Of a stretch of DNA of 64,000 bases, positions 1-12,180 are shown one piece after another. Each line of letters starts with the position of its first letter. Position 1 is the stretch's first letter. Origin of the DNA: Copromyces sp. CBS 386.78 (taxonomy: Eukaryota > Ascomycota > Sordariomycetes > Sordariales > Sordariaceae); assembly GCA_030685235.1 (NCBI GenBank), contig MU839136.1:1-64000 (forward strand), given 5' to 3'. Made by a program: the position numbers and the translations under genes. The notes beneath the pieces were generated by a model. It was given only the letters and a program-made list of their open reading frames with translations. It made no database searches and had not been told where the DNA came from.

Positions 1-84
1 AAAAATTTGGGGTGCATTGGCGTGCCTTGGCGGGCGGGAAGGGTGGGGCGACAGTGTCGTAAGACTTTTATGGCAGTGCAGAAA

Positions 85-3000
85 GATGTTCTCTTAATTA
101 ATATAATATAAATAATATTATAAAAATATACTTTCTACGTAATAAAACTACTAAAGCCGTCCATAATATTATTATTTACTAATACCCGTTTCCTACCGAT
201 AATAATTATAATAAATAGCTCTAAATAACTTATTTACTAGTTTAAAACTATAAAGATAATATTTACTACAAAAAGCTCGCTAACCTATTTTATAAACCGT
301 CTTCCTCGAATAATTATAATATTATTTTATCCGCGGAGTAGCCTATTAATTAAGGTAGTAACGTAATAAATTTTAATTCTATATCTATTATTAATATTAT
401 TATATATAATATAATTTTGTAAAAGATCTTCGAATATTATATAAAGATAGGTATATATACTTATTATAATTATAAAAATTATTTCTCAGCAATTTACCAC
501 AATTATATTAATTTTAATAAGGATCCCCTTGCTTTTACCCGTAATAGTCGCAGCGGTCGCAGCGGTAGGGGCGGTGGTAGAGGCGGTAGCAAGGGCGGCA
601 ATAATAATTCCGCTCTTTAATAGGGTTAGTACGGCTACGGTTAATAGGGCTATAATTAGTAGGGCTATAGCTAATAATATTAAATTAACGTTATAAATAC
701 TTAAACGGCCAATAATAATACTGCGGTACCGTAATATTAACAGGCCCCGGTCCCCGTATACGTCCCCGGCTTCGTTAGCTCCATTTAAAGTAACGAAATT
801 AGTTATATTAATTAGTAAGGAAATGTATAGCCTCTAAATTAAATTGCGATTAGAGGCAATTATTTATAAAATAGAAAAAGGAGGGTAATATTACTATATA
901 ATTAAATATAATTAAAATTTATAAATCTTCTATAGATAATTATTATAAATACCTTAATTTATTAAACCTTTCTATTTAATTATCCGATAGATTATATAAA
1001 ATATATTATTTAAGTTTAATCGATAACGGTTATACTACCCTAGGTTTTATTAATAAATATTTCGTTTATTATTACTATCTCCCCTTTTTTAAATTTATAA
1101 ACCTTAAAATCTTATACTTCGCCGACGGAAGTCCCGCCAAGGGTAATATCACTTATTTTATAAGAATTATAATAAGGATAGGCTATTATTATAAAATTAT
1201 TAATTTACTTATTTACAATTTAGCCAAAAATAATCCCATTATTTTAAGTTACTTATAATTAATTTACTATTTATTAAATATTTTATAATTTTATAATTCC
1301 CTTTAATTTATTATAGTTTACAAAGAATATAATTATCTCCTACGGAAAATCCTTAATAATAAGCGGGAAACCCTTATAGCCGGCCTAATTACTTATTTTA
1401 ATATAATAAATTCAATATTTAAAAAGGCTACTTACGAAGAGGTCTTAAACGAGGGCGAACCTAATATTAAATTATAAACGGATACCCTTTATTATATTTC
1501 TATTTCTACAATTATAAAATAAGCGGCCTACTAGTAGTTTAACTATTTTCGAAACTATATCGTTTACTATTTAAAGACCTCTACAATTAATAAAATACTA
1601 ACGGGCCCCAACTAAATTATTATATTTAATACCGTCCCTTTTAGCATAATCCCCCCTCCTCTACTATAGATAGTCCTAGTACCTTACTAGGTAATTAGAG
1701 GATTCCGTACTATTGCTATAGATTATTGAGTTTAAGTCCGTCGCCTCTATATCCTAATAAATTTTATTAACCCTAACGATATTAAAGAACTATCCGCCGC
1801 CGCCTTTAATTAATTAGTAGAAAAATATAGCTTTTAAATTATTTGTACTATAAGGGCTAATATAGCCGAAGATATTAAATATATAATAGAGGAAGATTAA
1901 TTAGTAGAAGAGTATAATATTTTAGACCTATCTGCCTTTAATAATAAACTTATATTAGAAATAATTAAAGAAGTCCTTATAGGTAGGGGATAAAAATATA
2001 AGAAATTTTTCGGCAATAATTTTTACTACTAAATTAATAGTCTAGTAAATAAAAGTGATATAATTACTTTAAGAGCCGTTAAAATTTCTAACTCTATTAA
2101 AATTAACGGTATAAATAATAATTTTCCCTAGTACGAGGAAACTATCGATTAATACTTCGCTACTAACGGTATTGCCTTATATAAAGTTACTTCGGAAAAT
2201 ATTACGAAATTTCACGAAAAAACCGATAAACCTCTTAAAATTAACGTATAAATTTAAGCTAAATTACCCCGATAGTATTAATATTATATAAGTATTTTCC
2301 GTTACGAGGGAATTAAAACCCTTCCCCCTTACTGTTTCTATAACTTTAAGATCGAATTCCGCCTGGGAATTATACCCCCAGCCGTTCGCAGACGCCCTTT
2401 TAATCCTAACGAATTTAGTATAATTAAGAAATAGATTAATAATATACTATAGAAAAAGTTTATCCGATTATTATAATTAAAAGTATTTACTCTAGTCTTT
2501 TTAATAAAGAAATTAGGAAGAGGAATCTACGTTTACGTAAACTACCGCAATATTAATAATATTACCCTTAAATTACAGTACTTATTACTACTAATTAAAA
2601 AAACCTTCGACGCTATTTATTGTATTAAGATTTTTATTAAATTTAATATTATCGCTATTTTTAATTATATTTACATTAAGGAGGGGTATAAGTAACTTAT
2701 AGCTTTTATAATATAGTTTAGTCTATTTAAATTATTAATAATTCTATTTAACTTATAAAGTACCCCCGGGACTTTCTAGAACTATATTAATAATATCCTT
2801 TATAACGTTTTTAATATTTATATAATTACTTATTTCGACGACGTTTTAATTTACTCTAATAATATTAAAGATTATAAATAGTATATTAATAATATTTTTA
2901 ACCGCCTAATTAGAATAGGCTTTAATATTAATATTAATAAATACGAATTCTATATAATATAAATAAAATACTTAGGCCTCATTATTATATTAAGAAGTAT

Positions 3001-5954
3001 CAAAATAAATCCGGAAAAGGTTAAAGCCGTTATTAAATAAGTAATCCCCTAATTTAAGAAGTCCCTATAATTTTTTTTAAATTTCGTAAATTTTTACCGC
3101 CGTTTTATTAAAGATTTTTCGATAATAATAAGACTTTTATACGAATTTATAAAGAAGGATACCGTATAATTATAGTCCGCTATATATAATTCTATTTTTA
3201 AAGCTTTAAAACGAATTTTTACTAGCGGACTTATATTGAAGATTTACAATTAGTCTAAAAAAACGGTAATTAAAATAAACGTTTTTAATTAGGTTATAAG
3301 CAGTATTCTCTTTTAGTATAGTAATAACGGCGTTTTCTACTTAGTCGCCTACTTTTCGTCTAAATATACAATTTAAAAATATAATTATAATATATATAAT
3401 AAAGAGTTATTCGCAATTATTAAAGCCTTCAAGGAGTAGAAGTTAAAGTTCGAAGGTACTTAATAACCTTTCGATATTTTAACCGATTATAAGAATTTCC
3501 AAACCTTTATAACCAATAAGTAACTTACTTAGCGTTATATAAAGTAGTCCCAGTTCTTATTACGGTTTAACTTTTTAATTAAATATATTCTAGGGCCGTA
3601 GAATTTTCGCTCTAATACTTTAAGCCGTAAGCCTAACGACCGCCCTGCCGATACTGACGATAACCGCTTAATAGCCCGCTAATAGGCACTCCTAAATCCC
3701 GTATAGTTCGAAGACGGCTGCCTCGACCTTTTAGATTTTACCCTCCGCTTAATAAGCAATTACAATAATAAATCTATTAATAATATTATCCTAAATAGCT
3801 ACGAAACTTCTATTTTCCTCTAGGAGGTCGTCTCCTATCTAATAAACCCCGCTTATAAATAATAGACCCCTAATATTAAAAAAATATTTTATAAAATATT
3901 CGTAAAATATTAGGTAATTAATAATAGAGTCGTTAAGTAGTATAATAAAATTATTATTAACTTTTATAATAAAGAGTTTTAATTCGTTTTAATTAATTAT
4001 TAACATAATTCCCCTAGCGTAAAATATTTTAATTATAACGCAATTTATAATTTTCTTCAATGTAATTTCTATTAAGAGGGGATAACTTATAATATTAGAA
4101 TTTTCTATAAAGGTTATTTCTCCTATACTAAGACGAAATCTTTAAAATGAAGATCCGTTAACCTACTTAAACCTTCTAAAGTTTCGCTCGCACTATAGAA
4201 AGATATTTCTATTAATTATATTATTCCACTACTTCTAAACGTTTACTTTAACTAAATTTTCAAATATATTACCGTTATTATTAACCGCTTAATTAAAATA
4301 TATTACTATATCCTAATAATAATTCTAGAAATTAAAAAATTAATTAATTACTTTATTAACTAAATATACTACCTTTATAACTTACTAAATATAATCCTTT
4401 TTAATTATAATACGTAATTCGTTTTATATTTTTAGAATATTCTATATAAATAATTTACTATTATTCGTAAATTAACCTCTACTTTCTACCCCTAAATTAA
4501 CGTTTAAATAAAATATATTAATATAAAAATAAAATAATTTCTTCGTTTTTATATTAATTAGGTACAAATTAATTAGGCTAAATAATTTCCTTTCGTTAAA
4601 TTTGCTAGCAATAATATAATATTATTATCGATTAACGTCTCGCCTTTCTTCGCTAACTATAATTTTCACCCCCGAATAAATATAAAACTTCGTACTCCGT
4701 TATACCTAAACTTATTACCCGCCTAATTAAAAAAGTATTATAAAGCTAATAAATTAGCCGATTATTTTTAAACGATTTAAGATTTTATATTATAATAAAT
4801 AAAATACACTTAAGTATAATACGAAGATAATACTAATTATTACCGAATCAATTCCCCTAAGTATAAAGAGGGGGATTTAATACTCCTTAATACGACTAAC
4901 TTCGCTAACGGCCGCCTAATACTAAAATTTTACCCTCGATAGGAAAGCCCGTTTAAAGTTATACGAGCGGAGTTTTATATAATTTATTTCGCTTTATTTT
5001 CGAATATAAAGTACGCCTCCGTTTTTTACGTCTTTATAGTTTAACCTTAAATTAATAGAAACCTCCCTAACTAAAATACTTCGACAGACATTAAAATAAA
5101 TAACAGTAAAATTATAATCCGTATAAATAATTACGAAGAACGTACTAAATAAAATTTCGAAAAATTTATCGATTATACTTAATTAGGTAATAACGCCTAT
5201 TAGTATTATTATATATAATAGAAAGGCGATTACTAACTGACTTAGGAATTTAAAGCTAACGTTATTAATTGCGAAGAAATAATCCTACGTTTCTATAAAG
5301 AGAATCCTAATAAACTAGTACTTCCCGAAGTATAGTAATAGCCCGAATATATTAATACTGCCCCAATACCCAATCCCAAGCCCGAAACCCCTAAGGCCGC
5401 TCTTAAACCCCCTAGACGGCGCTCCGCCCGCTTAGTACGCCGTAACTACAAATTAATTACTATAATCAATATATTAATATTACTACTAAACAGCGTTACA
5501 ATTGTTCGTAAACTGACGAAACCGTTAAATAAAAAAGTGGAAGAATCTTTAGCTTTATTATATAGGAAGATCCTACAAAGGTTACTAGATATCTAAGCAG
5601 GCAGGATACTACTTATAGAAATTACCGATTATAATAAGATATTGGAAGAGATGGAGTTAAACGATTATAACGGTTGATTATTTCATATATATATCGTTTA
5701 AAGCTACTAAAGCTTCTTTTGAGGGGGGATAGTGTCACAGGATTAGCCTATAATATGCCCACCCTACACCGACCCTTAAATGTGCTATACCTAGAGTTAT
5801 GGCACGGTTACGTATAGGGTTATATACGCGCACGGACTAGCCTTCCAGGGCTCTCGCCTATATAACCAGTCCTCCGCACATATCCTTCCTTTCCTCTCCT
5901 TCGCACAATAACGTATATCCTACCCTACCCTCAACAGTGCCTCACCCCGTGATA
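85..5954 (+). mobile_element. RIP-degraded Ty3/gypsy LTR retrotransposon (internal region plus 3' LTR)
   Basis: Conceptual + strand reading, ignoring many stops, gives the element in normal order. A gag C-terminus rich in Arg/Gly, then Gln/Gly/Tyr, lies at about 530-800. An aspartic-protease-like stretch (LIDNGYTTLGFI, later FADGSPAKGN) lies at about 1010-1150. Reverse transcriptase is at about 2350-3100, with a recognisable YFDDVLIYS (consensus YxDD) near 2830-2870. RNase H is at about 3240-3650 (AYFSSKYT, then LTDYKNFQTF). The integrase zinc-binding region and core lie at about 3990-4700. A chromodomain-like tail follows at 5100-5320, and the 3' LTR starts at 5733. CpA is nearly absent and TpA dominant, as expected after RIP. 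No frame is intact, so the element is dead. The 5' LTR is not visible and may lie left of the window. Confidence 0.88.
5733..5954 (+). repeat. LTR of the + strand Ty3/gypsy element
   Basis: The segment begins TGTCACAGG and ends CCCCGTGATA, a TG...CA-type LTR whose last CA has become TA; the termini are inverted TGTCAC/GTGATA. A purine-rich polypurine tract (GAGGGGGGATAG) lies immediately upstream, as expected for a 3' LTR on the + strand. Internally there is CTATATAACC followed by a CT-rich stretch, resembling an LTR promoter. It still contains many CA dinucleotides, unlike the element body. Boundaries come from terminal motifs only; no second copy is present for comparison. Confidence 0.75.
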
Positions 5955-8900
5955 CTACGGCTTATATTTTTTTACAGTCTATATCCCTTATTTAAATATT
6001 TTTTTCTAATAGCGGCGACGGCGGTTGTATTTTTACTACTTACTTAATTAATCTTTATTACTCTAATTTTTAAACTTCCTTCCGAATATTTCCGCTATTG
6101 TTCTTACTCTTTATATTCTATTAATAATTCCGGGTAATTTAAATTCTTTTACAATATTTATTCGTTTTTATCCTCCGAATATTTTTTCTACTTTATGTAA
6201 AATTATTAGTTCTTTCCTAAATTAATATATTTTATAATCCTTTTAATTTTATATTATTCTTCGTCTCCTTTAATATTCATTATTTTGCCCCAGGGCGTTA
6301 TTACTATTAAATTACCGTAATATAATTCTAATAAGGCGATAGGGAATATTAAGTAGATATAATAATAATTAGGGAGGTTTAAGTAGTATATTATTTTTTT
6401 ATCGTTAATTATTTTGGTAATACGGAAAGGCCTTAAGAATTTGTCCGATAATTTCCAATTTAAACGCTTCTATTTAATATTTTTAGCGTTAAAAAGAATT
6501 TAATTTCTTACTTCGAATTCTTTAATTATATACAATTTATTATACTATTTTACGTACCCTTCGTTAATTACTTTTAACGCTTCGATAATATTAGTACGAT
6601 TCCGAATAAATTTTTTAATATAATTAGTAACGGCGTTAAATAATACGTTTCTTCAACTTCTTTTTAAATTAACCGGCCTTTATAAATAATACCCGAATAA
6701 TAATTCAGATAAAGATTTCCCAATAGCGGTATAAAAATAGTTATTGTACATTCATTATATTAACGCTAATTTTTCTATTTAATTACTTTATTCTAAATTA
6801 TAAAAAATATAAAGATAAAATTCGAAGTTTTAATTCTAGCGTTCGGTTTAGCCGTCTATTTAAAAATATTATATAATATTAAAGCGGCGTCGGATTTCTA
6901 AAAATTCGTAGTAAGTCTTTTAGAAAAAGTTTGTAAAGAGATTATTCCGGTTAGAAACGATAGAATTAAATAAATTAAATTATTAAAAGATATATTATTA
7001 AAAAAAAAAAAAAAATTTTAACGTTAATAATCTTTTATATTAGGATATAGAAGGCGAATTTAGTAAACCAGTCTACGATAATTAGGACGGCGTTATAAAT
7101 TTAATTTAATATAAGGTTATATAATAGTAGTAGTCAAGTAATAAAGTCGTAGGAAATATTTTATTAAAAAACGGTAGGAATAGGTAAAAATATTAAAAAT
7201 TTATAAAATTGGTAATTTTATAATTTTACTTTTTAATAAGTTAGGTATTAACGTACGTATATTTTAATATCGATAGCGATAGTCGGTTAATAATAAAATT
7301 AATTAATTTTTTAAGGGTTTTGTATTATTTTAGGTAGCCGGCGGTAATATTATTATAGTAAGCGTATAAAAACTTTGTATATAAGTATTTTAGGACGTAA
7401 ATTTAATAATTATAATATAAAATTCTATTTTCCTTTATTTTCTAATTCTCCGTTTTACACCCCTTCTTTAATTCCTTCTACGTTTCTTTTAAAACGAATA
7501 GATTCTCCTTTTACGCTTTTGCTATTTATTAATTTAATAGTAGTAATAATTCTTCTTCTCTTTTTACTCTTATAATAATAGTATACGCATTTATTTATTT
7601 AATAATAGTATTATTCGTCCTCCTTTTCTTCGTAACGGCGTTTTTATTTGCGAATTTTACCCTTTTTTTCGGCGTTTCCTTAGGCCCGCTTTCGTTAATA
7701 TATTTTCTACGCTTCCTTCTTTTATATTTCCGAATATTATTTTCCTATTCTAATCTTTATATTAATTTATCCTCCCCGCCGTCTTCGTTTTATTCTTTCT
7801 ATTCTATTATTACCTTCTATATTTCTTTTCCGATTAATAATATTTTTATAAGGTCTTTTCTAAATATAATACCTTCTTTTATTATCCTACTCTTTATTTT
7901 TCTTTCTTTAAATATTTTTAATAATAAATAATTATCCCCTAATACGTTTACTATTTTATATAATTATAGTTTCTTCAATAATTTATCCGCTAAATTTAAT
8001 TTTTTTGCCCGATATTTAATACTAAAATTATACGCTACTAATTTTAATATTTAACGATTTTACTTTACATTAATTTTATCCTTATTCCGGAAATATTAGA
8101 AGTTTAAATAATTTATAATTATTAGGAACGGTTTATTTATATATAATAAATATTATTTTTACGCTTTTGATGCTCCGATAATAATTAATAATTTTTTATC
8201 TCTAATATTATACTAAATTTCTTCCGGCGATTTCTTCTTCGAAAAGAATACGATAGGATATTATTGAATACTATATAATTATATTAATATTGCCCTAATT
8301 ACGAAATTTAATACGTTTTATTTCTATTCGGATAAGTAATAATGGATCGAAGTGTTTTAATATAAGCGTTTCTTAGAATAGCTGTTTTAATTCTTCGAAC
8401 GCTACCTTCGCCTTATTTAATAATTCGAATAATTATTATTTATTTCCTTTTAATAATTCTATTAATAGTATTATTATTTTAGAGTACGATATTACGAATT
8501 GTCAGTAGAAGTTAGTAAATTTTAAGAAAATTTAAATATTGTAAACGTTTATTGGGGCTTCCTAATTTATAATTGCTTTTATCCGTTTTAGGTCTATCGA
8601 AATGCCTTTTAGCGATATAATATAATTTAAGAATAATATTTTTTAGGTATAGAATTTATATTTATTTAGGTTAATATAGAAATTACGTTTGCGTAATTGT
8701 TAAAGGACTTTTTTAATATATTTACGGTAGTCTTTTTTATTTTTACTATAAATTATAATATTATTAAAATAAGTAATATAAATAATATTAATTAATTTTA
8801 CTAAAGTATTGTTAATATATATTTAAAACGTCGCCGGAATATTAGTTAATTTTATAAATATAATTAAGAATTTATAATATTTATACTTCGTACGAAACGT

Positions 8901-11900
8901 TATTTTCTCTTTATTTCCCTACTTAATATAAATATAATAGTAAGCGTCTTTTAAATTTAATTTAGTAAAGATCTTTATTAATACTAATTAATTTAGGATT
9001 TCCCCGATTAGTAGTAATATTATACGGTTCTTCTTCGTAATTTTATTAAGCGCCCGATAATTAATATACAATTTTAATTTACCTTTTTTCTTTAAAATAA
9101 AAATAATAGGAATTTTTACCGGACTAATAGAAGGCCGAATCTATTTTTTATATAACGTTTTTACTAGTTATTCGCGGAGTATTTCTAATTTTTTAATATT
9201 AAATATATAAATCGGTCTTTAGGGCGCGGACATCCTTTCTTTTAAATTAATATAGTATTTAAAGTGGTTATATTATAATAAGGAGGCGGCCAATATTTCG
9301 AATATTTGCTGGAATTCTTTATATTTAGGCGGAATTATTAGTTTAGCGGCGGTAAGTACTATATCCTCTTCTAATTCAGGTAGTACTAGAAGTATTAATT
9401 TTAGTAAAAATTTTAACGGGGGATAAATTCCGTTTAATATAATATAAAAGATTTTAAAAGGTATATTAAAAAACATAGTAGCGGATATATTAAAATAAAT
9501 ATTAAATAGACCCGGGTTATTAAATAGGGTAGAAAATTCTATTTAAATTAATATAGGTACTTCGAACGGAATATTAGTAAATAGCAGGGGGTTAAAATTC
9601 TAAGAGGCTTATAACGCCTCCTTTAAATTTAATATCGGGATAGAATTTTAATATAATTTGTAAAAGTAAGTTGCGGCTTTATAAATTTCTTTCGTTAATT
9701 TTTAATTTATATTTAAATTGCTAGTTTCGATATAGAAATAGAATTTCCTTCGGGACTAATTAATTTTAAAGTTATATTTGTAAAGTTAAGGGGAGCCGAA
9801 AATAATATTAATATTAAGGGAGTTAATAATAGTAAATATAATTTTATATTTCTATTAAATATTATAGGAATTATATAGTTTAATAAAATAGGTGATTGAG
9901 CCTTATACGGGGACGGGTTGGAGAGAGAAATTAATAAAACGGCAATTTATAAATTTAATTTTAATATTTATTAAGAATAAATATTTCTTAATAAAATTCA
10001 TATCAATTCTATACTATAATTTATTAACTTATATATTTTCCGTTAATCCTTATAAATTTTTATTAATAATTTTATATTTAAATTTAATTATAATATATCT
10101 ACGCCTTCTTAGGCCGATACTATCTTTACTAATATAATCGGTTTAGCGTTCGTATTTTAGGCCGGCGCTCTAGAAGTTTAGGAGTAATTGTACGCTATAT
10201 ATTTAGTTTGACCGTAGTTAAAATAGGCCTTCTTAATATAAATAAATGCAGTATAATTAATATTATTATATTTGTAGTAAATATTATACGGCTTTACCTA
10301 GGTATAACGGCTATAAGTATAATTTTATTAATTATAATAATTATAAATAATATTGGGGTTTATTATAAAAGGAGGAAGTGTCACAGGGTTTCCGTGACTA
10401 TATAGTAGTGCATCCCGATGTTCGTTGGCAAGCGAACATCGTCCTATCTTTTATAGAGTTAGGTTTGGCCTGGCGGTTAGATGCACTACCGCCCTGTCAC
10501 AGGAAGGAGACGATAAGCGGTAGGCTAATTAGTAGAAATAGAATTAGAAATATGAATAGAAGTAGAAGACGGAATAATAGTAAGAAAAGAAGATAATAAT
10601 AATTAATTAGAAAAGGATATTTAAAATTAATAATATTATATAAACGGTTTAAAATTAATTTTAAAACTTTTTAATTATTTTACGTATACTACTATTTAAT
10701 TTAGGGTATCGATGCCCACTATTATTAGAACGCTTTTTTATAATTGAAGCCGAAAGCGGTTGGCCTAAATAATAATATATAGGTAGTCTTATTATTTATA
10801 AAGTAAATTAAATTCTTTAATATAATATTAATTATAGAAATTACGGACGGATTTTATAAAGCTTTAGTATATTTATTCGAAGTTGGTAAAGGTATTATAT
10901 TTAATATTTTATATATTTAGTATTAAATTCCTTCTTTAAAAACTTTTAAAGTTTTAATTACGTAGGCTCGTTATAGATAGGCTTATAGTTTAATTATTCT
11001 TTAAGGCCAGCGATATAGCGGATTTAAACGTTCTTAGGATTACTTTTAATATAATTAATAGCGTAATTAATAGAAGTATTAGGGAAATTTTTATAATAAT
11101 TATTAATATTATAAATATAATTATAAAATTAAATATAGTTTTCGCCCGTAAATTTAATAGTATTATATTTAAGACGGTAATTGGAAGAGGATAATTAAAA
11201 GGTTTAAATAGGTTGGGAGGATATAGGGGATTTAAGGATAATAATCGGCGGAGTAATAGTAGGGGGCGGAAATATAATAAAAAAGCGAATTTAATTATAA
11301 AAAAAATAGTCCTTATAGCGGAAGCCGAAAAGAACGGGAGGGTAATTATTATATTAATTGCTTTTTCATAAATTAATAAAAGTATGTTAATTTTGAGCCG
11401 ATATATATAATAGGAAGTAGGAAAATAGGAATTAAATAACGTTAGCGCGGATTTCGAAGAATTTATACTTACATTTAAAAGTATTAATTTCGAAATAATT
11501 AAAATAGTTACAGGTTTTTTTAAAGGAATAAAACCGGTTATCGTCGCTATTATTATCGTTTACTTCTTCAATAGTAAACTAATAATAAAAGAGGGATATA
11601 ATTAGAATAACGATATTAAAAGTTTAGGAGGGGGTAATTCTAAGTGGCGAGGAAGGTAGAAGGGTATTAGTAGTTAATAGTATAATAATATAGTCTTATA
11701 TTACGGAAGAAGTATAAGAACGAGTACGCGAATTTCGGCGGGTAGTTTGGGAGACGGAACGACTACTATATATTTATATCTTATTGGTATTAATTTAATT
11801 CTTATAGGGGTCGAAGCTTTAATATATTAAAATAATAGAAGTAAGTAAGTTGAAATAATTATAAATAAAGTAAGTACGTAAGGAAGTTAAATTAGGGGGG

Positions 11901-11950
11901 AGAGTAAAAAATGAATTAAAATTTAATTTTTCTATTCCGGAGTTAATAGA
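5955..11950 (-). mobile_element. RIP-degraded Ty3/gypsy retrotransposon, opposite strand
   Basis: Read on the - strand, ignoring stops, a second pol gene appears. A stretch like the segment just before RT (IIPPKYKEFQQIF) lies at about 9280-9350. RT follows with YFNNIIIYSKNKKDYRK, a mutated YxDDILIYS block, near 8730-8810. RNase H/connection residues such as KPFLIIINYLNF and VAYNFSIKYRA lie at about 7960-8160. Integrase residues NAVLIIVDWFTKFAFYI lie near 7060-7110. AT-rich sequence at about 10740-11900 reads like gag on the same strand, but only weakly. It lies in opposite orientation to the first element. It is RIP-mutated throughout and inactive. The ends are approximate because I could not identify matching LTRs. 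The 123-bp insert at 10379-10501 interrupts it between gag-like and pol regions. Confidence 0.75.
10379..10501. repeat. 123-bp nested inverted-repeat insert, solo-LTR or MITE-like
   Basis: This island of ordinary base composition sits inside RIPed sequence. It starts TGTCACAGGG and ends CCCTGTCACA; the ends are inverted repeats matching at 9 of 10 positions. Inside lie GTAGTGCATC (10405-10414) and GATGCACTAC (10480-10489), a perfect 10-bp inverted repeat. Further in, 10417-10440 forms a hairpin with 8-bp perfect arms GATGTTCG/CGAACATC. A purine tract AAAAGGAGGAAG precedes it. The first nine bases equal the start of the LTR at 5733, but the interiors differ. It could be a short solo LTR or a small non-autonomous element. 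Confidence 0.6.
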
Positions 11951-11980
11951 AGCAACTATTTATAGTATTACTCCTTTAAT

Positions 11981-12180
11981 CCTATAATAGCTAAGGCCGG
12001 AGCGGCATTACCGTTGTCCGACGCTACAATGCGGCGCTAGCTGGAATAACTCGCTACCTTCCAATGTCTCGTCCCGAGCCTCTACGAGGCTAGCCAACTG
12101 ATAGGTCCTTACCGACCTGACAGTAGGGGATATACCCCGCTCGGTACGAATTGCTGGTCGTATACGAATTACTGGTCCTA
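11981..12180. other. Boundary between RIP island and unique sequence; possible LTR remnant
   Basis: Base composition changes abruptly from AT-rich RIPed DNA to normal near 11,990. The first ~190 bases of normal sequence hold GGGGATATACCCC (an interrupted palindrome) and two tandem imperfect 18-bp units at 12145-12162 and 12163-12180 (TACGAATTGCTGGTC and TACGAATTACTGGTC cores). The segment sits where the - strand element would need its 5' LTR, but no second copy was found, so this is only a suggestion. Confidence 0.3.

Noticed and set aside
7375..7575. 66-aa frame in the RIP island
   Set aside because: Leu/Ile-rich by AT bias; it lies on the strand opposite to the integrase remnant and has no domain.
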